Source of the DNA: DASZKW01 sp035552775
GTDB taxonomy: Bacteria > Actinomycetota > Acidimicrobiia > Acidimicrobiales > Palsa-688
Assembly (NCBI GenBank): GCA_035552775.1
Contig: DASZKW010000016.1
Location: 40,540 to 104,539 of the forward strand
Reading direction: 5' to 3'
Length of the DNA stretch: 64,000 bases
Shown: one piece after another, positions 17,375 through 24,622 of the stretch
Position numbering within the stretch: the first letter of the stretch is position 1
How the letters are laid out: each line of letters opens with the position of its first letter
Program-made: the position numbers and the translations under genes
The notes under the pieces: generated by a model
Told to the model about the DNA's origin: nothing
Databases searched by the model: none
Seen by the model: the letters and a program-made list of their open reading frames with translations, nothing else

Positions 17375-18178
17375 ATGCACCCCATCGAACGGCTGCGGTA
17401 CGTGGCGCGCGCCGAGGGCGCCGATCCCTCGCTCGTCGCCGTGGAGGCGGCGTCCGCCCTGGCGTCGATCGCCCGCAGCGACCCCGCCGGCCTCGTGCCC
17501 GCGTGCCGGCGCCTGATCAGCCGCCACCTTTCTGCCGGACCGGTGTGGTGGCTGTCGGCGCGGGTCCTCGGCGCGCCCGACCCAGTGGAAGCCGCCCGGG
17601 CGGCGGCGGCTGAACTGGAGGACGACGCCACCGACCGTCACCTGGCGGCGGTGCTCCCCGACGACGGCACCGCCCTGGTCATCGGCTGGCCGGAGGTGGC
17701 TGCGTCGGCCCTGCGCCGGCGCGCAGACGTCGAGCTGCTGGTCGCCGAGGGGGGTGGCGAGGGTGCGGCCCTGGCCCGGCGCCTGTCCGGTGCCGGCAAC
17801 GACGTCGCCGTCGTCGCCGACGCCGGTGTGGGAGCCGCCGCCGTGGTGGTGGACATCGTGGTGCTTGAAGCGCACGCCGCGGGGCCGACCGGTCTGCTCT
17901 GCACGCCGGGGTCGCACGCCGCCGCCGCCGTGGCGGCGCGCTCCGGGGCGGCGGTGTGGGCGGTCGCGGGGACGGGGCGCGTGCTGCCCTCCCGGCTGTG
18001 GGAGGCGCTCCTCGAGCGCTTCGACGCCGGCGGGGAGCCGTGGGAACGAGACAGCGAGGTGGTCCCGGTGGACCTCCTCGACGCGTTGGTCGGCCCGGGC
18101 GGCCCGGTGGAGGTGGCCGAGGGGCTGGCATCGGCGACGTGCCCGGCGGCCCCGGAGCTGTTCCGCGACGCCGGGTAG
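17375..18178 (+). CDS. Degenerate IF-2B (eIF-2B/MtnA)-like protein
   Basis: 267 aa. The C-terminal half resembles the IF-2B fold used by eIF2B subunits and ribose-1,5-bisphosphate/MTR-1-P isomerases: an acidic VVADAGVGAAAVVVDIVVLEA stretch, then GLLCTPGSHAAAAVAARSGAAVWAVAGTG, equivalent to the usual K-x-G-T-x-x-x-A segment. The expected Cys and the G-A-D-x-v motif are not clear, and the N-terminal helical part is short, so catalysis is doubtful. It may be a regulatory or decayed homologue. Upstream in-frame sequence reaching 17063 is overlap with the membrane-protein gene and is not included. Confidence 0.6.
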   Translation: MHPIERLRYVARAEGADPSLVAVEAASALASIARSDPAGLVPACRRLISRHLSAGPVWWLSARVLGAPDPVEAARAAAAELEDDATDRHLAAVLPDDGTALVIGWPEVAASALRRRADVELLVAEGGGEGAALARRLSGAGNDVAVVADAGVGAAAVVVDIVVLEAHAAGPTGLLCTPGSHAAAAVAARSGAAVWAVAGTGRVLPSRLWEALLERFDAGGEPWERDSEVVPVDLLDALVGPGGPVEVAEGLASATCPAAPELFRDAG

Positions 18179-18215
18179 GGAATGACTCGCGTTCACCGAG
18201 ATCCGAAGGAGTGTC

Positions 18216-18758
18216 ATGTCCGAGACCAAGCGCCCACCACTTCCCTACGAGTTCCTTCCCGAGAAGCCGTCGTTCACGGTAACCAGCAGCGACATCACCG
18301 ACGGCCGGCCCCTGGCCACCCGCCACGCGTCGGGTGCGATGGGCGCAGGTGGCGAGGACACCTCACCCGAGCTGTCGTGGTCGGGCTTCCCACCGGAGAC
18401 AAAGAGCTTCGCCGTCACCTGCTACGACCCCGACGCCCCCACCCACAGCGGCTTTTGGCACTGGGCGGTGGCAGACATCCCGGCTTCGGTGACCGAGCTG
18501 GCGACCGGGGCCGGCACCCCCGGCAGTGACCAGGTGCCGGCGGGTGCGATCACGTTGCGCAACGACGCAGGCGTGGCCGGGTACGTGGGCGCCGCGCCCC
18601 CACAAGGTCACGGGCCGCACCGGTACATATTCACCGTGCATGCCGTCGACGTGGAGAGCCTCGGGATCGACGGCGGCGCCACGCCTGCGTATCTCGGGTT
18701 CAATCTGTTCGGCCACACCCTGGCCCGGGGGATGATCATCCCCACATACGAGCAGTAG
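18216..18758 (+). CDS. YbhB/YbcL-type PEBP (Raf-kinase-inhibitor-like) protein
   Basis: 180 aa cytosolic protein of the phosphatidylethanolamine-binding-protein fold. Hallmarks are FTVTSSDITDG, GGEDTSPELSWSGFP, the ligand-site CYDPDAPTHSGFWHW segment with its Asp-Pro-Asp-Ala-Pro, and GPHRYIFTVHAVD. Bacterial members bind anionic groups; physiological roles are mostly unknown. An AAGGAGTG ribosome-binding site precedes the ATG. Confidence 0.93.
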   Translation: MSETKRPPLPYEFLPEKPSFTVTSSDITDGRPLATRHASGAMGAGGEDTSPELSWSGFPPETKSFAVTCYDPDAPTHSGFWHWAVADIPASVTELATGAGTPGSDQVPAGAITLRNDAGVAGYVGAAPPQGHGPHRYIFTVHAVDVESLGIDGGATPAYLGFNLFGHTLARGMIIPTYEQ

Positions 18759-18772
18759 GACGGGCAGGCTCC

Positions 18773-19723
18773 GTGTCCGCGCGTACCCGCACCCTGCCGC
18801 GCAGGTCGTGTCACTCCGTCCCCGGCTCCAGCGACAGGTTCCTGGCCAAGGCACCGTCCTTGCCGGCCGACATGGTCTTCCTCGACCTGGAAGACGCGGT
18901 TGCGCCGGCGGAGAAGGAGGCGGCCCGGGACAGGGTGGTCGAAGCGGTCAGGGGCCTGGAGTGGGGGGACAAGGTCCTCTGCGTGAGGGTCAACGCCTGG
19001 GACACCCGATGGACCTACGGCGACGTGATAGAGGTGGTCACCAACGCTGGTGAGCGCCTCGATGAGATCATGCTCCCCAAGGTGCAGACCGCCGCCGAGG
19101 TGGTGGCCCTCGACCTGCTCCTGACCCAGGTCGAGGCCAACGCCGGCCTGCCCCGCGGCCACATAGGCATCGAGGCGCAGATCGAGACGGCGCGGGGGTT
19201 GATCAACGTCGAGCAGATCTGCACGGCCTCGCCCCGCCTGGAAACGGTAATCCTCGGACCCGTAGACTTCTCGGCGTCGATGGGCATGCCGTCGCTGGCG
19301 GGGGGGCTGCTCATCCCCGGATATCCCGGGGACTACTTCCACTACGTGTTCGTGAAGATCCTCGCCGCCGGCCGGGCGGCCGGTCTGCAGGTCGTGGACG
19401 GGCCGTACGTCAAGATCCGCGACCTGGAAGGGTTTCGTGAGTACGCAACCAGGACCCAGATCCTCGGCTTCGACGGGAAGTGGTCACTCCACCCGGACCA
19501 GGTGACCATATTGAACGAGGTCTTCTCGCCCACCCAACAGCAGTACGACCGGGCCTGGGACATACTCGACGCCTACCGCGCCGCGACCGAGGCGGACCGG
19601 GTGGGGGCGGTGATGTTCGGAGACGAGATGATCGACGAGGCGTCGCGCAAGGTGGCGCTGACGCTCGTGACCCGCGGGGAGAGGGCCGGCCTGTCCCGCT
19701 CGGGCGCACCGAGAGCGGGGTAG
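18773..19723 (+). CDS. HpcH/HpaI (CitE-like) CoA-ester lyase
   Basis: 316 aa. CitE-family TIM barrel features are RSCHSVPGSSDRFLAKA, VFLDLEDAVAPAEKEAARD, LCVRVNAWDTRW, LPKVQTAAEV, the metal-binding Glu in IGIEAQIETARGLINV, the Asp in ILGPVDFSASMGM, and DGKWSLHPDQV. This set is close to malyl-/citramalyl-CoA or methylmalyl-CoA lyases rather than citrate lyase beta itself. The substrate is uncertain; no citrate-lyase partner subunits are nearby. GTG start lies 14 bp after the PEBP gene. Confidence 0.88.
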   Translation: MSARTRTLPRRSCHSVPGSSDRFLAKAPSLPADMVFLDLEDAVAPAEKEAARDRVVEAVRGLEWGDKVLCVRVNAWDTRWTYGDVIEVVTNAGERLDEIMLPKVQTAAEVVALDLLLTQVEANAGLPRGHIGIEAQIETARGLINVEQICTASPRLETVILGPVDFSASMGMPSLAGGLLIPGYPGDYFHYVFVKILAAGRAAGLQVVDGPYVKIRDLEGFREYATRTQILGFDGKWSLHPDQVTILNEVFSPTQQQYDRAWDILDAYRAATEADRVGAVMFGDEMIDEASRKVALTLVTRGERAGLSRSGAPRAG

Positions 19724-19747
19724 CTCGCGGGGCGAGGGTCTGGCGCC

Positions 19748-21376
19748 TCAGACGGCCTGCTCGACGAGGCGGCGGGCTATGACCTTGAGGGCGAGCGTCT
19801 CGTCCGCGCCCTCGAAGATCGACAGCACCCGGGCGTCGACGAAGTACCGGCTCACTGGGTACTCCTCGGCGTAGCCCATCCCGCCGTGTATCTGCATGGC
19901 CTCGCGCGTCACCCACTCGGCTGCTCGGCACGCGTAGGCCTTCACCATCGACGCCTCCAGGGCGCCGTCGCCCTTGGCCATCAGCCGCGCCACCTTGTAC
20001 ATGTACTGGCGGGCGGCCTGAACGGCCCCCGCCATGCGGGCGAGCTTGGCGCGCGTCAGCTGGTAGTCGCCGACAGGTCGGCCGAACACGACCCGCTCAC
20101 CGGCGTAGGCGACCGCCGCCTCGTAGGCGGCCTGCATGACGCCCACGGCGCGCGCCGCGGTCTGCAGCCGGCCGTTGCCGAAGCCCTCCATCTGGTAGTA
20201 GAAACCCCGCCCGACCCCCTTCTCGCCTCCGACCAGGTTGGCCCCCGGTACCCGCCACGCGTCGAAGGCCAGCTCGTAGGAGTGCATGCCCCGGTAGCCG
20301 ATGGTGTCGATCGGCCTACCCTCGAGTCGCCCCCCGCCCGCCTGGTGGAGTACGAACCCGTGCCCGTCGCCGCGTTCCTTGGCCACGACGAACATGGACA
20401 GGCCCCGGTGGGCCCGGGCCCGGTCCGCGTCGGTGCGGGCGAGGACCATGAGCACGTCGGCGCGCGCCGCGAACGTCGACCACGTCTTGGTTCCCCTCAG
20501 CACCCAGTCCTCGCCGTCGGGGATGGCGGCCAGTGTTATGGCGGCCACGTCCGATCCGTAGTCGGGCTCGGTGACGGCGACGGCGACCATCACCTCCCCG
20601 GAGGCCAGCCGGGGGAGCCAGTGCCGTTTCTGCTCCTCGGTGCCCCCCCGCACCAGCGCACGGGCCAGGATCTCGGGTCGGGTGATGAGCGAACCTCCCG
20701 CTCCGAGCGAGGCGCGTGACAGCTCCTCGGTCGCCACCACCATGCCCAGGAAGTCACGTTCGCCGCCGGTGGCGAAGCCGCCGTAGGCCTCGGGGATCGA
20801 CAGCCCGAAGGCACCGATGTCGCCGAGCCCGGCGATTATGTCTTCGGGGATGTCGGCGTTTTGGCGATGGATCCGTTCCGCCACGGGAGCGATGCGCTCG
20901 TCGGCGAAGCGGTGGAAGGTCTCGGCCACGAGCTCGAAGTCGGAATCGAGGTGGCGTGGACCCGGCTTGTCGGCCAGGGCGGCAAGCCACGCCGGGTCCC
21001 GGTACGGCGCCATGTCAGCCACTGCCGCGCCGAGCGACCAGGCACCGGGGCGGTCCGGGTCACCCCGCCGGCCGTCCCCCAACCCCCATCCCGCCGCCCG
21101 TCCGAGCACCCTGGCGGCCAGGTCGCTCACCGAGTCGGCGACGAACGCGCACGCGATACGGGCTTCGGTATCTCCGCCTGCCCCGTAGTCAACCGCCGAC
21201 CGTGACACCTCGACGGCCGCGGCGGCGTGGGCCAGGTCGTAGGCCACCACCTGGTGATCATCCAGCGCTTTGGGCCCGCCGGCCGCGAGATGGCGGGCGC
21301 AGGCGCCCACCACGTCCGCTGCGGTCGAGGCGGCAGCGGCAGCCACGACCAGGTCGGGGCTCGGAGCCGGGAGCAC
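19748..21376 (-). CDS. Acyl-CoA dehydrogenase
   Basis: 542 aa, longer than the usual ~380 because of an N-terminal ~130-residue helical extension. The catalytic core has the flavin-binding VAVTEPDYGSDVAAI motif, WVLRGTKTWSTFAARADVLMV, and the C-terminal QIHGGMGYAEEYPVSRYF segment. It oxidises an acyl-CoA thioester, using FAD and passing electrons to ETF. The substrate is not deducible. It is divergent from an MFS transporter, with a perfect palindrome between them that may bring both under the MerR regulator at 23247. Confidence 0.93.
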   Translation of the reverse strand: MLPAPSPDLVVAAAAASTAADVVGACARHLAAGGPKALDDHQVVAYDLAHAAAAVEVSRSAVDYGAGGDTEARIACAFVADSVSDLAARVLGRAAGWGLGDGRRGDPDRPGAWSLGAAVADMAPYRDPAWLAALADKPGPRHLDSDFELVAETFHRFADERIAPVAERIHRQNADIPEDIIAGLGDIGAFGLSIPEAYGGFATGGERDFLGMVVATEELSRASLGAGGSLITRPEILARALVRGGTEEQKRHWLPRLASGEVMVAVAVTEPDYGSDVAAITLAAIPDGEDWVLRGTKTWSTFAARADVLMVLARTDADRARAHRGLSMFVVAKERGDGHGFVLHQAGGGRLEGRPIDTIGYRGMHSYELAFDAWRVPGANLVGGEKGVGRGFYYQMEGFGNGRLQTAARAVGVMQAAYEAAVAYAGERVVFGRPVGDYQLTRAKLARMAGAVQAARQYMYKVARLMAKGDGALEASMVKAYACRAAEWVTREAMQIHGGMGYAEEYPVSRYFVDARVLSIFEGADETLALKVIARRLVEQAV

Positions 21377-21417
21377 GGGCCCAGGCTAGAGCCCCCGCAC
21401 AGCCCTGTAGATCTGCC

Positions 21418-21431
21418 CTTGACGTCAAGGT
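21418..21431. promoter_or_regulatory. 14-bp perfect palindrome CCTTGACGTCAAGG (candidate MerR operator)
   Basis: A perfect 14-bp dyad located 42 bp upstream of the acyl-CoA dehydrogenase start and 34 bp upstream of the MFS start. MerR-family regulators bind even dyads of this kind between promoter elements, and a MerR gene overlaps the MFS gene. TTGAC within the dyad could serve as a -35 box on either strand. Assignment to that regulator is inference. Confidence 0.5.
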
Positions 21432-21465
21432 CGGCAACCGCTCCGGGAGCCGCTACCATCACCGG

Positions 21466-23250
21466 ATGGCAACAGTGGCAACCGCCGGCCAGGTCCCGGC
21501 ACCCATCGAGGGCCGGGGTGACCACTACAAGTGGATCGCCCTGTCCAACACCACCCTCGGGATACTGATGGTGACCATCAACCAGTCGATCCTTTTGATC
21601 TCGCTGCCAGACATCTTCCGGGGGATCAACCTCAATCCCCTGACACCGGCCAACACTTCTTACTTCCTGTGGATCCTCATGGGCTTCCTGCTCACCACCG
21701 CGGTGCTCGTCGTCAGCCTCGGGCGGGTCGGCGACATCTACGGCCGGGTGAGGATGTACAACCTCGGTTTCGCGGTGTTCACCGTATTCTCGATCCTGCT
21801 GTCGGTGACATTCCTCAAAGGCGCCGGCGGGGCGCTTTGGATCATCGTCATGCGGATCTTCCAAGGGGTGGGCGGGGCATTCCTGTTCGCCAATTCGAGC
21901 GCCATCCTCACCGACGCCTTCCCCGAGAACGAGCGGGGAAAGGCCCTCGGGATCAACGGTGTCGCCGCCGTCGGCGGGTCCTTCCTCGGGCTCATCCTGG
22001 GTGGCGTGCTGGCGCCGGTCGAGTGGCGCCTGGTGTTCCTCGTGTCGGTACCTTTCGGCCTCTTTGGCACCGTGTGGGCATACCTGAAGCTGCGGGACAA
22101 CGGGATCCGCATGCCCGCCAAGATCGACTGGTGGGGCAACCTGGCCTTCGCCGTCGGGCTCATCTCGCTGCTGACCGGGATCGTCTACGCCCTCGAACCC
22201 TATGGCGGCCACACCATGGGCTGGACCAACCCCGGGGTGCTCCTCGCCACCTTCGGCGGCGTGGCCACCCTCGGTGTGTTCGCCTGGATCGAAATGCGGG
22301 TCCCCAACCCGATGTTCCGACTGCGCCTGTTCAAGATCCGGGCGTTCTCTGCGGGCAACGTCGCCGCCCTGCTGTCGGCACTCGGGCGCGGCGGCCTCCA
22401 GTTCATGCTCATCATCTGGCTGCAAGGGATCTGGCTACCCCAACACGGGTACTCGTTTGCCTCCACGCCGCTTTGGGCGGGCATCTATATGATCCCCCTG
22501 ACCGTCGGGTTCTTGATCGCCGGTCCCATCTCGGGCGTGCTCTCGGACCGCTACGGCGCCCGGCCTTTCGCCACCGCCGGCCTGGTGATTTCGGGCGCCA
22601 GCTTCTTGCTGCTGGAACTGCTGCCCATGAACTTCCAGTACGTGTGGTTCGCCCTGCTCATATTGTTGTTCGCGCTGGGAAGCGGCTTGTTCTTCTCGCC
22701 CAACCAGGCCGGGGTGATGAACAGCCTCCCCCCCGACCAGCGCGGCGCCGGCGCCGGCATGCTCAACACATTTCAGAATTCAGCGTCGGTCCTTTCCATC
22801 GGGGTCTTCTTCACGATCATCACCCTGGGTCTGTCGGCGGGGCTGCCGGGACATCTCTTCGCCGGTCTCACCGCCCAGGGTGTCCCCGCCGGGGTGGCCA
22901 CCCAGATCTCCCACCTGCCCCCGATCGGTAGCCTCTTCTCGGCGTTCTTGGGCTTCAACCCGATCCACCAGCTTCTCGCTCCGACCGGGGTCCTCCAACA
23001 CGTGACTCACCAGCAGGCGGCCTTCTTGACGGGCAGGTCCTTCTTTCCCCGCCTCATCTCGCAGCCGTTCGCCACCGGGCTGCACCTGGCGTTCGACTTC
23101 GCGGCCGTCGCCAGCTTCGTCGCGGCGGTGGCGTCGCACATGCGGGGCGGTCGTTACGTCCACGCCACCGAGTCGCTCGGCGAGGAGGTGGGGGAGGGCT
23201 TGGCCGGCGCCGGGACCGCCGCCGCGACCGAGAACGGCACGGGCGCGTGA
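21466..23250 (+). CDS. MFS transporter, DHA2-like drug/solute:proton antiporter
   Basis: 594 aa with about 14 TM helices. Motif A is seen as GRVGDIYGRVRMYNLG in the loop after TM2, and motif C-like glycines in GVAAVGGSFLGLILGGVLAP. NQSILLISLPDI in TM1 is a DHA2 hallmark. The likely role is export of hydrophobic or amphiphilic compounds. ATG at 21466 was chosen because the longer in-frame extension has no family similarity and runs through the divergent acyl-CoA dehydrogenase. The MerR-type regulator starts within its last four bases. Confidence 0.93.
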   Translation: MATVATAGQVPAPIEGRGDHYKWIALSNTTLGILMVTINQSILLISLPDIFRGINLNPLTPANTSYFLWILMGFLLTTAVLVVSLGRVGDIYGRVRMYNLGFAVFTVFSILLSVTFLKGAGGALWIIVMRIFQGVGGAFLFANSSAILTDAFPENERGKALGINGVAAVGGSFLGLILGGVLAPVEWRLVFLVSVPFGLFGTVWAYLKLRDNGIRMPAKIDWWGNLAFAVGLISLLTGIVYALEPYGGHTMGWTNPGVLLATFGGVATLGVFAWIEMRVPNPMFRLRLFKIRAFSAGNVAALLSALGRGGLQFMLIIWLQGIWLPQHGYSFASTPLWAGIYMIPLTVGFLIAGPISGVLSDRYGARPFATAGLVISGASFLLLELLPMNFQYVWFALLILLFALGSGLFFSPNQAGVMNSLPPDQRGAGAGMLNTFQNSASVLSIGVFFTIITLGLSAGLPGHLFAGLTAQGVPAGVATQISHLPPIGSLFSAFLGFNPIHQLLAPTGVLQHVTHQQAAFLTGRSFFPRLISQPFATGLHLAFDFAAVASFVAAVASHMRGGRYVHATESLGEEVGEGLAGAGTAAATENGTGA

Positions 23251-23708
23251 TTGCCCAGGAGGCCGGCCCCCCGCTGCTGGGGATCGGCGAGGCGGCGGCC
23301 CATGCCGGCGTGTCCGAGCGGGCGTTGCGCTACTACCAGCAGCTCGGGCTCATCACCCCCTCGGCGCGGACCCCGGGAGGGATGCGCCGCTACTCCGAGG
23401 ACAACCTGGCCCGCGTCGTGCGCATCCGGGAGCTGCAGAGCCTGCTAGGGCTCAACCTGGAGGAGATCGGCGCCGTGCTCGCCAACGAGGACCGCCTCGC
23501 CGAACTGCGCCGGGTGTACCGGGCGGAGGGTACCGCGGCGGAGCGCAGGGCCGAGCTCATCGCCGAGGGCATCGCCCTCCAGGAGGAGCTTCGGGCCACC
23601 ATCGACGCCAAGCTCACCCGGCTGCACGGGTTTCGCGACGACGTCGACGCCACCATCGAGCGCATGCGCAAGCTGCTCGCTGAATTCGCCGGCGCCCCTG
23701 GGCCCTAG
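23247..23708 (+). CDS. MerR-family transcriptional regulator
   Basis: 153 aa. The N-terminal winged helix-turn-helix reads GIGEAAAHAGVSERALRYYQQLGLITP with RRYSEDNLARVVRIRELQSL, followed by a dimerisation coiled coil (~residues 75-145). No metal-binding cysteines are present, so it is a ligand- rather than metal-responsive type. GTG start in a GTGA overlap with the MFS gene. It most likely controls its own operon and perhaps the acyl-CoA dehydrogenase through the palindrome at 21418-21431. Confidence 0.92.
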   Translation: MIAQEAGPPLLGIGEAAAHAGVSERALRYYQQLGLITPSARTPGGMRRYSEDNLARVVRIRELQSLLGLNLEEIGAVLANEDRLAELRRVYRAEGTAAERRAELIAEGIALQEELRATIDAKLTRLHGFRDDVDATIERMRKLLAEFAGAPGP

Positions 23709-23795
23709 CGGCCCATCGACTTACGGTACGGTCCGGTCCGCAGCCGATACCGCTACGGTGGTGCCATCCTGCGAAGCTGGCTCATCCCCCTGGTC

Positions 23796-24578
23796 GTGGT
23801 GGTCGTTGTCCTCGTTGCCTTCGCATTAGGGGCTTTCCTGTGGACCTCCTCCTACGTCCATTCCGACGTGGCCAGCATCGAACAGAGCACCCCCGCCGCC
23901 GGCGCGGCCGGTCAGGTCCCCAAGAAGCCGCCTCAGCCTGCTTCGCCCAGCAGCGCGGGCGTGCTGTCCGCCCTGCTCGCCCAGGTGCGGGGGGCGGTTT
24001 GGGCGGTGCACACCCTCGACACCAACGGCGACCCGGCGACGGGCTCGGCGTTCGCAGTGGCAACGACGGGGAGCGAGACACTCCTGCTCACGTCCTACTC
24101 TGTAGTGGCGGCGGCGACGTACCAACCGGCTCCCGCCATTTCGGTGGCCCAGGGCAGCGGCGCAGACCAAACGGTGACGCTGCGAAGCTGGGACTCTGGC
24201 CACGACATGGCGCTGCTCGTCCTCGCTGAAGGCAACCAGCCCGTCCTACACGCGAGCGGTGCCAGCGCAGCGCGGGTGGGCCAGCAGGTCTACTTGGTCT
24301 CGGGGTCGGACGCGACGGGCGGGCCGGGCGGGAGCATAACCACGGGCAAGCTGTCGGAGGCCAGCGCCACCTTGCTGGAGGACGACGCCCGTCCTGTCGT
24401 CGCTGGCGCCGGGGGTCCGCTGATCGATGCCAGCGGCAGCGTGCTGGGATTGGACTCGTCGGCGTACTCGTCGCCCGCGGCGTCCCCATCCCCGGTCCAG
24501 ACGAGCACCGCGGTGCCCATCCAAGAGGCGTGCGCCGACGTCCTGGTGTGCCTCGGCGGTAGCTTCCCCTCGACCTGA
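23796..24578 (+). CDS. Trypsin-fold (HtrA-like) membrane-anchored pseudoprotease
   Basis: 260 aa. An N-terminal TM anchor leads to a Pro/Ala-rich linker and a chymotrypsin-fold domain (~residues 60-245). Landmarks align with HtrA: GSAFAV, then LLTSYSVV where HtrA has LTNxHVV, then HDMALLVL with the Asp retained, and VAGAGGPLIDASGSVLGL where active enzymes have GNSGGPL. Thus His appears replaced by Ser and the nucleophile Ser by Ala: catalytically dead by sequence. It may bind peptides or act as a scaffold. The GTG at 23796 is the first start codon after the merR stop; the hydrophobic segment continues upstream in frame (Leu-Ile-Pro-Leu), so the true start may be an unusual codon. Confidence 0.68.
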   Translation: MVVVVLVAFALGAFLWTSSYVHSDVASIEQSTPAAGAAGQVPKKPPQPASPSSAGVLSALLAQVRGAVWAVHTLDTNGDPATGSAFAVATTGSETLLLTSYSVVAAATYQPAPAISVAQGSGADQTVTLRSWDSGHDMALLVLAEGNQPVLHASGASAARVGQQVYLVSGSDATGGPGGSITTGKLSEASATLLEDDARPVVAGAGGPLIDASGSVLGLDSSAYSSPAASPSPVQTSTAVPIQEACADVLVCLGGSFPST

Positions 24579-24622
24579 GCGCCTGCGCGGCAGTGGCCGT
24601 GGAGAACTTCCTCGCCGCCGGC

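Noticed and set aside
20716..21465. N-terminal extension of the MFS transporter by 250 residues
   Set aside because: The extension is Arg/Pro-rich, antisense to the acyl-CoA dehydrogenase and crosses the divergent promoter region.
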